DNA of 64,000 nucleotides from Theropithecus gelada (lineage: Eukaryota; Chordata; Mammalia; Primates; Cercopithecidae), in the NCBI RefSeq assembly GCF_003255815.1, contig NC_037686.1, positions 56,021,888 to 56,085,887 of the forward strand, given 5' to 3'. The number at the start of each line of letters is the position of its first letter. Positions within the stretch are counted from its first letter, which is position 1. The translations under genes and the position numbers were made by a program. Below the pieces are notes generated by a model, which was not told the origin of the DNA, ran no database searches, and saw only the letters and a list, made by a program, of their open reading frames with translations. Shown here one piece after another: positions 9,904-20,531 of the stretch.

Positions 9904-11990
9904 AGGGAAACTGTTTAAGAATCAGTTAGATCCCTGGATTCTTTCCTTGAATCCACCCTGCTAGGCAGCAACCTCAATCCCAACTGCTACTACTGGAGGT
10001 TTGAACTCTGGGAGAGGATTTTGGGATTGGGAGATGCCACACATCAAACAAAAGAAAACATGCATGCTGAAGGCTGAACCCTTCAGTCTCATTCCGCATC
10101 TCAGTTCCCAGCCTGGGACAGGCAGGGCCACATCTTGCAGGCGGGAGTTTGGAAGAGTGTTCTCTGGAGAATCTGACCATTCCCTGGTTTCCCCATTAGG
10201 AGACTTTAGGAGTTGGCATTAGGAGTTCTCCAGCCTATGGCAGAAACATTTTATTCTACAGTGATGCTCAGAGTTGACAAGTCCCTCACGCATCCTCAGA
10301 GCTGTCAATACATGTGTTATTCATTCTTAAATATGGTCAGTCAGGACTGCCCGACATGCAAGGGAAGTCTCTATGTGAAAGAGTTTAAAACAAACAGACT
10401 GAAAAAGACAACATGGAGGAGACAGAGACCATGGAGGAGGCAAAGACAATTTCAGAAAAGAAAAAAAAAAATACAGAAAACTAAGAGAATGACACACATC
10501 CTGAAAACAGAACAGAATGCTTAAAAAACTATTTATAGATGAAAAGAGGAAACTTGAAATGGTAACAGAAATGAACCCAATAGATGGGTTGGAAATTGAA
10601 GTTAAAGAAATTGTCCAAAAAGAGTGAAAAAAGATAAAGAGATGGAAAACAGGAGAGAAAAAAAATATGAGAAAATCACAAAACTGTCCAGGAAGTACAA
10701 CACCCAAATAATAGAAGTTCTGGAAAGAAAGAGCAGCTTACAGAGAGAAGCACAGATTTGACAGATTGAAAGAACGCAATGATCACTGAGTACAACAGGT
10801 GAAAACAGACCCACAGTTGGAAGTCATTGTGAAATTCAGAATACAGGGGGACAGGAAAAATCATAGAGGTTCCAGGGGAAAAGATAAACAAGGTAAGGCA
10901 CAGAACATCAAGAATCAGAACAGTGGCTGCTTTCTGACTGCAACATTGGGAGACTGCATGCAATAAAGCAATGTCTTCAAACTTCTGGGGAAAACTGATT
11001 GTTAACCTAGATTTTCCTGTACAAGACAGACAATTCATCAAGTGACACAGCAGAATGAAGACAATTTCAGACATGTGAAGTGTGAACGTGTCTCTCAGGG
11101 ATCCATTTTCCATAGGCAACCGTAAGCTGGGAGCCACAGAAATGAGAGAGTGTAAAGGGAGTTTTATGAGAACCAACACAGGACCACAACAGAGGGATGA
11201 TGGCACTAAAGTGAGATACCCCAGAATAATGACTGGGTCAGCCACAGGGACCAGTCATCCAGACAGGACCAGCAGACCAAGAGCAAGGCATATGAAGGCT
11301 GTCACCACTGCACCAGGTTTTAATTCTGGCAGCTGCTGGAGGGTGTGCTTCCTCAAACAATGGAGTAAAACAAGAGAGAGAATCCAACACAGAAGAAAAG
11401 GCAAAGGAAAGTTCTAGAATAACAGTGAAGACAAATCCCAGGATGTCAGCTATGTAGCAGGTCTAGAGAGAAGTCTAGATAGAAGGAAAATGTAAGTCTC
11501 CAGCAGAGATGTCACCAAGAAAAGAAGGAGAACTGACAGATTACTAAGGTGATCAGTTTTGTGGAAAAAGGTACCGTGAGCCTATGGAAGATAGAGAAAA
11601 AATCTGTACCAGGTACAAAGATCAATTAAGGACATGAAAAAAAAAGACAGATGTTAACTTCATTGTTGAAGGTTTAGCTGTTAATGCCATTTATTTTGAC
11701 AAAATAGTGAAAACACTGGGGACTGATTTACCCCTAAATTGTAATATAACTACACTAGGAGAAAGAGGGGAGAGGAAGCAGTGGATATGATCATATCAGA
11801 GAGCTAACTTTTTATCTACTATAATAGAAGGTTAAGATATACATAAAATTGATGAAACAAAAGATAACAGTATATACGTTATTTAGAAATGTGGAGATAT
11901 ATATATGCTAGAAGAAAAAGCTAAAATATACAAAGTGATATTCTTTGAGAATAGGGACTGGGGGAAGTAAAGTGGCATTGAATTGGCTCC
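9904..11990 (+). repeat. HAL1 (ORF1-only L1 relative), decayed
   Basis: Much of this follows the HAL1 order: 'CAGGAAGTACAACACCCAAATAATAGAAGTTCTGG', then 'GTCATTGTGAAATTCAGAATACAGGGGGACAGG', 'AATCAGAACAGTGGCTGC', 'CAATGTCTTCAAACTTCTGGGG', and a 3' part with 'GAAAGAGGGGAGAGGAAGC'. (These phrases are read in pieces shorter than the element and are diverged.) Many stops break the forward frame. The 189-codon frame on the opposite strand (10676-11245) is antisense to the element and not a gene. The 9904-10400 part is less certain. Confidence 0.65.
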
Positions 11991-11999
11991 CACAGAAAT

Positions 12000-12061
12000 T
12001 AAGGAACCAGCACATAAGTAAATATGCACAAGGATGTTTATGGCCACAATGTTTGTGGTGA
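12000..12061 (+). repeat. L1M 3' end, left part before the solo LTR
   Basis: 'TATGCACAAGGATGTTTATGG' and 'CACAATGTTTGTGGTGATG' are the usual L1M 3'-end phrases. The element resumes at 12911 after the LTR. The last four bases (GTGA) are the target duplication. Confidence 0.75.
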
Positions 12062-12910
12062 TGAAGCAGGATTATTTCCCTGACCCTTCATGGGTGGGAA
12101 CTGGAATGCATGGGCGCTGGAACTTGCCGGCCACTCTGGCACTGGCAGGGATGAACTCCACTCATGCAGACACGCAGCACTCCACCCCTCACAGGAGGTG
12201 GAGCATGCAGGTGAGTAGATGCAGGAGCCAGGTGAGTGTTTTTTGGGTGCTGGCAGGAGCGAATTTCATACCAGCCCCACAGCAGCATCTGGAGCAGTGC
12301 CAGCAACCCCTGAAGCCCCAGAGGACATGTTACAGTACTCTTCTAGCTCTGCCATCCATGGATGGCTTAAGTGTTAACAGCTCATTGCGGGGGTCAGCGT
12401 GACAGCCTTTTGCACCTGCACTTTGGCACCCAAGTTCTTGTCCAGTGTCCAGGAGAAATAAGGTCGCATGAACAAAATGAAGACAGTAAATGCAGAGAAT
12501 TTCACTGCCAATGAAAGTGGCTCTCAGTAGGAAGGGGAGCTGAAAAGGGGATGGGGATGGAAGGTAATCTTCCCCTGAAGTCCAGCCATCCCTGGCCAAA
12601 CTCCTCTCTGAAGCTTCACCGTCAAACTATCCCTCTGAACTCAAGCCACTTCTCTCCAGTGTCCAACTGTAGTCTTCAACATCCAGCTGCTTCTCCTCTC
12701 TGTGCCAGTGGAGCCAGGGATGTTTCATGGGCTCAGGATGGGAGGCAGGGCAGGCCATGGGTGGTTTTGGAAAAGGTAACATTCGAGTGGGAAAACAGGG
12801 ATGTAAGTTCTCACTTTGGACCATGGTATCAGGCTTTTCGGCTTGAGGGTGGGGCCCTCACCGGGACCCCCCTCTTCTGCCCAGAATTTCCCTGTCTCTT
12901 GTCCCTATCA
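12062..12910 (-). mobile_element. Solo LTR, ERV1-type
   Basis: An 849-bp unit starts TGAAGCAGG and ends CCCTATCA, so it has TG...CA termini. It is flanked by the 4-bp duplication GTGA (12058-12061 and 12911-12914), which fits class I endogenous retroviruses. It interrupts an ancient L1 whose sequence continues on both sides. No internal retroviral genes remain, so recombination between two LTRs is the likely origin. The minus-strand assignment rests on a degenerate polyadenylation-like region read in that direction and is uncertain. I could not name the family. Confidence 0.8.
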
Positions 12911-13300
12911 GTGACATAAAACTGAAAACAATCTGAATGCCCATTCATAGGGAGAAGGTTGAATAAACTATAATATAGCCATATCATGGAATTTTACTTA
13001 GCTATTTTTAAAAATGAATTAAATTTGTATCCATTTATCTGGAGATTATTCTTCATATACTATCAAGAGAGAAAAACAAGTTGTAAAAAATTACATGCTG
13101 TACGATTGGATTTTTTTTTTTTTTTTGCGAACAGTAACAAAACACCCTTATTTAATATATATGAATATATATGTGCATGTGTCTATATGAGCTTGGAGAA
13201 ACATGTAGAAGAATGCATACCAAATGTTAACATTTGTTACCTTGGAGGTACAGGAATAAAAAAAGGTAGGGAGATGTTAAGGAAAAAAATAGAACACAAA
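12911..13300 (+). repeat. L1M 3' end, right part
   Basis: 'AACAATCTGAATGCCCATTC' and 'TTGAATAAACTATAATATAG' continue the L1 broken by the LTR, followed by 'GAGAAACATGTAGAAGAATG' and a GTTACCTTGGAGG stretch. Confidence 0.75.
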
Positions 13301-13555
13301 AAAGAGACACATGAGAAATCTGAAAAACACATTAAGAGACATGAAAAAGAGAATAACAAGGTCCAATATACATATAAAAGAGGACTCAGATAAATAGAGG
13401 ACTGAGGACAGAAAATATTCAGAGACTAGGACAAAATTTTTCAGAATTGGTGAATGTTAGGAATTCTTACTCTTGAATCCCAAGCATGATTGTGATGAAA
13501 GTGCAGATCATCAAAGATAAAAACAAACAAACAAAAATTTTAAAGCAATATGGGG

Positions 13556-13556
<1 letters not shown>
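13301..13556 (+). repeat. L1M ORF1-region fragment
   Basis: 'CCAATATACATATAAAAGAGG', 'TTTTTCAGAATTGGTGAATG' and 'GCAGATCATCAAAGATAAA' match the ORF1 order of old L1 elements. This is a second LINE piece, upstream in element order from the one just before it. The frame is broken. Confidence 0.65.

Positions 13557-13557
<1 letters not shown>

Positions 13558-13597
<40 letters not shown>
13558..13597. repeat. (GA)n microsatellite
   Basis: About 20 uninterrupted AG dinucleotides follow a run of seven G residues. It lies between two L1 fragments that would be continuous without it. Confidence 0.98.
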
Positions 13598-13599
<2 letters not shown>

Positions 13600-13845
13600 C
13601 CTCTAAATAAATGACAGCCTGAAGCAGACTACACCTTATCAATTACAAAAATCAAAATGTAATGAAATAATATGCTCAAATGCTGTAGAGATCTATGTAG
13701 AATTCTATTCTTAGAGAAATTATTATTCAAGACCAAGAGTGAATTAAAGATACTTTCAGTCAGAGACTGAGATACTTTAATATTCCCAAATCCTTAATGA
13801 AATAGCTACTCAAGGATGTACTTCAGTAAGAAGGAATTTGAACTG
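13600..13845 (+). repeat. L1M ORF1-region fragment
   Basis: 'AATGAAATAATATGCTCAAATGC' and 'AGAATTCTATTCTTAGAG' continue the L1 ORF1 3' part ('aattctatatccagc', 'aaagacattttcagac' in related elements). Confidence 0.6.
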
Positions 13846-14011
13846 GGACTACAGGTGCATGCCATGCCTGGCTAATTTTTTGTAATTTTGGTAGAGATGT
13901 GGTTTCACCATATTGCCCAGGCCGGTCTCAAACTCCTGGACTCAAGCAATCTGCCTGCCTCTGCCTCTCAAAGTGCTCAGATTACAGGTGTTAGCCACCA
14001 TGGCCAGCTCT
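13846..14011 (-). repeat. Partial Alu
   Basis: Antisense Alu from 'CTGGGACTACAGGTGCATG' to 'AGCCACCATGGCCAG'. The right-arm end and poly(T) are missing. It is old, with many CpG decays ('GTGCTCAGATTACAGG'). Confidence 0.9.
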
Positions 14012-14387
14012 CAAATATAATTTTTAATGTTTGAGGGTAACAACTGTCAAAACAATAGGACAAAATGTATACATTACAAATCAATGGAAAACAGTATTAG
14101 AAAAAGTCAAGTAATTCAGTGTGAGGCAGAAGAAGAAAAAACAAATAAAGAAGTAGCATGGTATACAGAAAACATTCAGGCTCCTGGTGAATTCTAAATA
14201 TATGAGTAATCATAATAAATAGAAATGACTTTAACCTGTTAAAAGACAGAAAACCTCACACTGGATTTTTTAAAACTCCAGCTCTTTACAAGAAAGAAGC
14301 CTAAAACATAATGTCACCACAAGGATTAACATAAAGAAGGAGAAAGCAATACCATAGGGAAATGCTCACAAGAACTTGGTACAGTCA
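14012..14387 (+). repeat. L1M fragment, ORF1 end to ORF2 start
   Basis: 'ACAATAGGACAAAATGTATAC', 'AAATCAATGGAAAACAG', 'GTCAAGTAATTCAGTGTGAGG' and 'TTTACAAGAAAGAAGCC' follow the junction region of old L1 elements. Confidence 0.65.
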
Positions 14388-14820
14388 TTAGACTAATCAG
14401 CTTGGGCTGTCATACCAAAATGCCACAGACCAGGTGTCTTAAACAGCAGAATTTTATTTCGCACAGTCCTGGAGGCTGGTAAGTTCAAAATCAAGGTGCT
14501 GGCTGATTTCATTTCTGGTGAGGGCTCTCTTTTTGGCCACCTTCTTGCTGTGTCCTCACATGGTCTTTCCTCAGGTGTACATACAGAAAGAGAAATCTCT
14601 TCGTTCTTTCTCTTAAAAGATCACTACTGCCATTGTGAGGGCCCTGCTGTTCTGACCTAATGACATGGGAAGAGAACACTCCACCCAACAAGTAGAGAAT
14701 ACACAGTAGAGAATGTAACTTTAATTACTTCCCAAAGGCCCCATCTCCAAATATTATCGCGTTAGAGGTTGGAGCCTCTACGTATGAATTTTGGCGGGAC
14801 ACAAACATTCAGTTTATATA
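14388..14820 (-). mobile_element. MLT1-type MaLR solo LTR with a small internal insert
   Basis: Read on the minus strand it carries MLT1 phrases. On the plus strand these appear as 'GGCTGTCATACCAAAATGCC', 'GTCCTGGAGGCTGG', 'TGTGTCCTCACATGG', 'CCATCTCCAAATATTATCGC' and 'TATGAATTTTGGCGGGACAC'. About 50 bp at 14660-14712 is foreign to MLT1 and matches L1 ORF2 sequence (see findings). Confidence 0.8.
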
Positions 14821-14839
14821 CGTAATATAAGTATCAGGT

Positions 14840-15175
14840 GGCTCCTTCAGGTCTCTGCTCAAGTGTCACCTAATCCAAGAGCTGCCCACGACTACATGAT
14901 ACAGAACAGCATAACTTTATACCTCCCAGCATAACTTTATCCACCTCACCTCGCCTTATTTTTCTTTATAGCACTATACCACCTGACAAATTATATATTT
15001 TGTTTATTGTCTGTGATCTCCAAATAAAATATAAGATCTGTCAGATCCAAGAGAGTAGGGACTTTCTCATTTGTTCACTACAGTATCTCCAGTGTTTAGG
15101 ACATTCCTTAAAAACAATAAATGTTCAATAAATGCTTATTTTAATTGAATCGGTGAATGAATAAATGAATGGATC
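14840..15175 (+). repeat. L2 LINE 3' end
   Basis: 'TCTGCTCAAGTGTCACCTAATCC', 'AAGAGAGTAGGGACTTTCTC', 'AGTATCTCCAGTGTTTAGGAC' and the terminal 'TTCAATAAATGCTTATT...GAATGAATAAATGAATG' are the classic L2 3' end. Confidence 0.9.
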
Positions 15176-15667
15176 TGATAAAACAGACTTTACAGCCAAA
15201 AGCATTTTTTTTTCTTTTTTGAGACAGAGTCTTGCTCTGTCACCTAGGCTCAAGTGCAGTGGCAAGATCTCCGCTTACTGCAACCTCTGCCTCCCGAGCT
15301 CAAGTAATTCTTGTGCTTCAGCCTCTCGAGTAACTGGGACTACAGGCGTGCGCCACCAGGCTCAACTAATTTTTTGTATTTTTAGTGGAGATGGGGTTTC
15401 ATCATGTTGGTAAGGCTGGTCTCTAACTCCTGACCTTGAGTGATCTGCCCTCCTCGGCCTCCCAAAGTGCTGGGATTATAGGCATGAGCCACTGTGCCCG
15501 GCCTACAGCCAAAAGCATTTTGAGGGATGAAGAGGATCACTTGTTAATATGAAGATATATTCACGAGAATCCCTTTGTATGCCTCATGATGCAGTGTCAA
15601 ATATTTACAGCAAAAATGGAATTAACTACAAGAAAGTAACAATTCAAAATCGCAGTGGGAGATTTTA
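15176..15667 (+). repeat. L1M ORF2 segment, interrupted by an Alu
   Basis: 'GATAAAACAGACTTTACAGCC' before the Alu, and 'GGGATGAAGAGGATCACTTG', 'TTCACGAGAATCCC' and 'CGCAGTGGGAGATTTTA' after it, follow the 5' part of L1 ORF2. The segment stops exactly at the 14-bp sequence that is repeated at 16912, where L1 resumes. Confidence 0.7.
15209..15503 (-). repeat. Alu SINE, full length
   Basis: Poly(T) and 'GAGACAGAGTCTTGCTCTG' begin an antisense Alu ending 'GCCACTGTGCCCGGCC'. It is flanked by perfect 18-bp duplications (TACAGCCAAAAGCATTTT) at 15191-15208 and 15504-15521. Confidence 0.97.
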
Positions 15668-15884
15668 TTTATTTATTTATATTTTACTTTTTTCATATCT
15701 CTATTAAATTTAATACATTAAAAATAGAAAAAATCATTTTACACATATTCAATTTATTATTCTAAAAATTGAGGTATTCAGTGAAAATGTCAAAAACATG
15801 CAAGAAAATAGAATACAGGAAAGTGGTATTTAGGTGGTGTGATTGTGTGCCTTTGCATTTAGAATGAAGTCCTCTGTTATTAAC

Positions 15885-16291
15885 TGATACATTTGAGTAT
15901 TTTTCCCCCAAAATCTCCTATTGAAATATAATTCCCAATGCTGAAGGAGGAAGTGACTGGATCATGGGTGTGGATTTCTCATGAATGGTTTAGCACTATC
16001 CACTTGGTGTTTTCTTTGTGGTAGTGAGTTCTCATGACAGCTAGTTGTTTCATAGTGTTTGGTACCTTCCCCCTCTCCTCTCTCTTACTCCTTCTCTGGC
16101 TACGTGATGTGCCTGCACCCACTTTGCCTTCTGCTATGAGAAAAGCTCCCTGAGGCTTTCCCAGAAGCTGAGTAGATTCTGGCATCATGATTGTACAGCC
16201 TGCAGAACCATAAGCCAATTAAACCTCTTTTCTTTATAAATTACCCAGTCTCAGGTGTTCCTCTACAGAAATGCAAGAATGGCCTAACACA
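15885..16291 (+). mobile_element. THE1-type MaLR solo LTR
   Basis: It starts TGATACATTTG and ends CTAACACA. It contains 'GGATCATGGGTGTGGATTTC', 'TCATGAATGGTTTAGCAC', 'CCAATTAAACCTCTTTTC' and 'AATTACCCAGTCTCAGG'. Probable 5-bp duplications are TTAAC (15880-15884) and TTGAC (16604-16608, displaced by a later Alu). Confidence 0.93.
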
Positions 16292-16588
16292 GCAGGGCAG
16301 GGTAGTTCATGCCTGTAATCCCAGCACTTCGGGAGTCCGAGGCGGGTGGATCACCTGAGGTTAGGAGTTTGAGACCAGCCTTGCCAACATGATGAAACCC
16401 CATCTCTACTAAAAATACAAAACAATTTAGCCAGGCGTAGTGGTGCACACCTGTAATCCCAGCTACTTGGGAGGCTGAGGCAGGAGAATGACTTGAACCC
16501 GGGAGGTGGAGGTTGTAGTGAGCCGAGATTGCACCATTGCACTCCAGCCTGGGCAACAAGAGTGAAACTCCATTTCAAAAAAAAAAAA
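16292..16588 (+). repeat. Alu SINE, inserted at the end of the THE1 LTR
   Basis: A forward AluS-like element ends in a 12-base poly(A). The flanking duplications 'AAGAATGGCCTAACACA' (16275-16291) and 'AAGGATGACCTAACACA' (16587-16603) copy the last bases of the THE1 LTR, so the Alu is younger than the LTR. Confidence 0.96.
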
Positions 16589-18504
16589 GGATGACCTAAC
16601 ACATTGACAAAGTTCGCATGTTAAGCCTGAGTTTTACCACTTGCCTTTCACCCTCCTCTCGCCAGTAGGTTTTGGTCATGCAAAATGTTCTTCTTTTAAT
16701 TTCTTTGCACCTTGCACCTATTTTTCCTCTGCTTAGCTGCACAATCCCCTGAACTCCTCCAGGTTTTCTTGGCCTACCTACTCCTGTTCAGCTAAAATGT
16801 CACATCCATGAGGGTCTTATCTATCCTCCTGCAAGGATGGGTGCCTTGGATATCCTATTTCACTTACCACATTTGTGATTTCTTAACACATATGATCTGC
16901 CAGAAGCATATAGTGGGAGATTTTAGTACACATCTCTATGAAATTGACAGTTCAAGTTTTTGTTTAAAAAAGGAAAAAGATTTAATATTGAAATAAGGCA
17001 TTATACAAGCTTCAGCTAATGACATGGGAAGAGAATTCTCCACCCAATAAATAGAGAATGCACATGAAATGTTTATAAAAATTGAACAGGTTCCAGGCCA
17101 CAGAACAAATAACAAATTTCAAAGAACTGCTATCACACAGACCACATTCTTCAACTAAAATACAATAAAAAAATTGAGATAGATAAAACCACAGTCCCTA
17201 AACCCAAGTATATTTTGAAATTTCAGAAGCACACTGCTAAATTATTAATATGAAATCAAAATGAAAGTAAAAAATATTTAGAACTGAACTGAAGCCCTAA
17301 ATTTCAGTTGAAGAAAATGTTTAGCATTGAATTTAATATTAGTAAACAAGAAAAATTTTAAGAAAGTTAGAGAAAGGGCAAAAATGTAAACTCAAAAACA
17401 ACAGAAGAAAATTCTTTTTCCACACATGGTTAAAGTAGTAGGAAGGCAATAATAAAGACAACAAATCAATAGAATCTAAACAGAAACAATAGTGAATAGA
17501 AACAAAATAGAGGCTGATTCTTTAAAAAGACTAATAAAGTAGGTAAATATTTGATAAGATTGAGCAAGGAAAAAGAAAGAGCACAAATAAACACTATTAG
17601 GCATAAAATGGGTCATAACTAAATAGAGTAAAGATTTTAAAGCATGAGAATTCTTTTCTCTATTTTAAAGAAATAAATCTAAAAACAGATGAAATGGAAA
17701 ACCTTTTAGAAAAACACGTTACCAAAGTTGACACACAAAAATATGGAAAAAAAACAAAGACTCCTGAATGTATTTTAGTTCAGTCTAAACCTACATTGTA
17801 GAAAAACACTAAGACAATACAAAAAAGGCAAGTATTGGTCAATCTCAGTTAAAGTATCAATGCAAAAAATCTAAAATAAAATATTAGCAAACATTCCCGC
17901 AGTATAGTGTGTGCACAAATAAATAGTATTTCTTTAATATACATATTTGAGACTATATATATATCAAAATATCATAATTATCACACAATAAATACATGGA
18001 ATGTGTGTGAGATGACCCCGTAGGTTTTATTCCAGAAGCTCAAGTAAGAGTCAACGTTAGAAAATCTTAATGTAACCCTACATTGGCAAAGTAGGAAAGA
18101 AAAACCATATAATCGTCTCAATAAATGCAGTAAAAGCATTTAATAAATTTAACCCCCACTCACAATTAAAAAAAAAATACCTAGCATTTTAAAGGAATAT
18201 TTCCTTTAATATCAGCGACTAGATAAATATGTCTTCTCTCTCATCATTCCATTCATTATTGTATGAGATACCTTGCTGATGTAATAAAACAAGAAAAAGG
18301 AGTAAGAGAATCAGAATTAGAAATGAAGAGGGAATATGCGGCATTATTTGCAAATGATAAGATTGTCTACATAGAGAATCCATGAGAAACTGAACAATTA
18401 CAAACAATAAGAGGGTTTGGCAGGGACACTGGAGACTGGAGACAAGATTAATATACAAACATCCATGGCATCAGTAACAACCAATTAGAAAATGTAATTT
18501 TCAG

Positions 18505-18805
18505 GGCCGGGCGCGGTGGCTCAAGCCTGTAATCCCAGCACTTTGGGAGGCCAAGACGGGCGGATCACGAGGTCAGGAGATCAAGACCATCCTGGCTAAC
18601 ACGGTGAAACTCCATCACTACTAAAAAATACAAAAAAACTAGCCAGGTGAGGTGGCAGGCGCCTGTAGTCCCAGCTACTCGGGAGGCTGAGGCAGGAGAA
18701 TGGCCTAAACCCGGGAGGCGGAGCTTGCAGTGAGCTGAGATCTGGCCACTGCACTCCAGCCTGGGTGACAGAGCGAGACTCTGTCTCAAAAAAAAAAAAA
18801 AAAAG
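18505..18805 (+). repeat. AluY, young, cercopithecid-type
   Basis: A full-length Alu has perfect 16-bp duplications (GAAAATGTAATTTTCA at 18488-18503 and 18810-18825). Diagnostic bases are 'GGCTCAAGCCTG', 'GACGGGCGGATCACGAGG', 'ACTAGCCAGGTGAGGTGGC' and 'GAGCTGAGATCTGGCCACTG'. In my knowledge this set marks AluY subfamilies expanded in Old World monkeys and is not the human AluY pattern (human copies usually read GAGATCGCGCCACTG). Confidence 0.95.
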
Positions 18806-19512
18806 AAAAGAAAATGTAATTTTCATAAGATGTCATTAGCAATAGAGATCTTACACCCATGTGGTACCTAGGAATAAATCTAAAGACAGAGGTGCAAGGC
18901 CTATATGAAAAAAAATTATAAAACTTCATTGAAAGTCATAAGACCTAAATAAACAGATATATCTCATGCTCAGGAGTGAGAAGATTCCACAATTTCAACA
19001 TCAATTCCCCCAAAATTAATATATAAATTGAATGAAATTCATATAAAAATCCCAGAAAGGTTTTCTTCATGGATATTTGTAACTGGTTTTAAAATTGTGG
19101 TCCAAAAGCAGCCACGATAACTTTGAAAAAGAATAATATGGAGACTTGTCCTACCAGATATCAAGACATATACAGTATATTTAATCATGCCGTAAAATTA
19201 AGACACTATAGTATTGGTGTAAATATAGATAACTAGACTAATGCAATAGAGAGAGCCCCACACATGTGGGAATTTGGTATGTGACAGAGATAGCATTACA
19301 AACGATGGGGAAAAAACTAAACTAATAGGTGGTTTGGGGACAACTGTTATCCATATGAAGAAAAAAAAAATAGATCACTAACTCACACTATATCCAAAAA
19401 TGAATTCCAAGAGAATTACAGCTAACTTTAAAACATTTAGACAAAAAATGTTTTTTAGACACTATTTTTATGGTCTTAAGCTAGGGACTGACAAAAAAAT
19501 ACAAATCGTAAA

Positions 19513-19560
19513 GTAAAAAAAAAAAAAGAAAAAGAAAGAAAAGAAAAGAAGAAGAGAAAA
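19513..19560. repeat. A-rich and GAAA-rich tract
   Basis: A-rich stretch of (A)n, (GAAA)n and (GAAAA)n inside the L1M 3' portion. Confidence 0.85.
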
Positions 19561-20183
19561 TTGAGAAATTTGATTTTAAACATTCTGTGATGAAGGATGC
19601 CAAAAAACAATGTTTAAAGGCAATAAATAGACTTGGAGAGAGAAGATTTTTTTAAGTATTCATAATATTTAGTGAACACTTAGTACTCTATAAGGAAAAA
19701 ACAATCCACTACAAAAAAATGAGCAAAGTCTAGAGTCAGGTAATACAAAGAGAGAAAGAAAAAAAAAAAAAACAAATGATGAAAACCCATAAGAAAAACC
19801 AACACTAAACACATAACCTCATAAGTAATCAGAGAATTATAAATCAAGACAATTAAATACCTTTTCAATCCATCAGATCAGCAAATTTTAAAAGCCTGAT
19901 AATATCAAGAGTGGGAGAAGATGCAGAACAATAAGAATCGTACACATTGTTGCTGAAAGTGTAAACTGAGAGCAATTTGGTAACACCTACCAACCTTTAT
20001 GATGTTTGTACCCCAAGACCCAGTAATTCCACTTCTGCTTCTGTGTCTTTGAAAAGCTCAACAAATCCACATGGAAACAAGTCCAGAGAGGGTCACAATA
20101 GAACTGTTTATAAAATGACAAACTGGAAACATTAGTTAGGGAGTGGATATATTATGATCTATTTATAGAAAGAAATTGGTTTA

Positions 20184-20531
20184 TGTCTGAGTCTGTTCAG
20201 GCTGCTATAACACAAATACCATAGACTGGGTGACTTACGTAACATTTATCTTTCAGTTCTGAAGGATGGAATCCAAGATCAAGGAGCCAGCAGATGTGGT
20301 GGTGGGGACCCACTTCCTGATTCATAGAGGACCTTCTCACTGTGCCCTCATACAGGGAAGGGGTAAGAGAGCTCCGGGGGGTCTCTTTTAGAAGGGCACT
20401 AACCCCACTCATGAGGACTCTACCCTTGTGACCTAATCACCTCCAAAATCCTACCTCCTAATAACATCATATTTGGGATTAGGATTTCAGTGTATGAATT
20501 TTGCAGGGAAAGAAACATTCAGCCTATAACA
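20184..20531 (-). mobile_element. MaLR solo LTR (MLT1/MST group)
   Basis: Starts TGTCTGAGTC and ends CCTATAACA. The plus strand shows 'GGCTGCTATAACACAAATACC', 'ATAGACTGGGTGACTTACG', 'CTCATGAGGACTCTACCC' and 'GTGACCTAATCACCTCC'. It is inserted in the L1M 3' end, which continues on both sides. Clear 5-bp duplications were not found. Confidence 0.85.

Larger units (their letters stand above)
15668..16911 (-). mobile_element. Retroposed insert of unknown origin (with nested THE1 LTR and Alu)
   Basis: The insert splits L1 ORF2 sequence and is flanked by perfect 14-bp direct repeats, AGTGGGAGATTTTA, at 15654-15667 and 16912-16925. Its left end is (TTTA)n plus T-rich, which read on the minus strand would be an A-rich tail. 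Those two marks are typical of L1-driven retroposition of an RNA read from the minus strand. Without the nested THE1 LTR and Alu about 530 bp remains. Part of it (16640-16830) resembles L2 in plus orientation. I do not recognise a source gene. Confidence 0.6.
16912..20182 (+). repeat. L1M ORF2 and 3' UTR, decayed
   Basis: L1 ORF2 resumes at the insert's right duplication. 'GACATGGGAAGAGAATTCTCC' and 'AATAGAGAATGCACATG' are followed by 'CAGACCACATTCTTCAAC', later 'TTTGCAAATGATAAGATTGTC', 'GACAAGATTAATATACAAAC', 'ATTCATATAAAAATCCCAG', then the 3' end ('AAGAGTGGGAGAAGATGC', 'CAGTAATTCCACTTCTG'). Many stops and frameshifts are present. It is interrupted by the AluY at 18505. Confidence 0.85.

Noticed and set aside
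10676..11245. 189-codon minus-strand frame
   Set aside because: Lies antisense to HAL1-like sequence and has no recognisable domain. A+T-rich LINE sense strands often leave antisense frames open.
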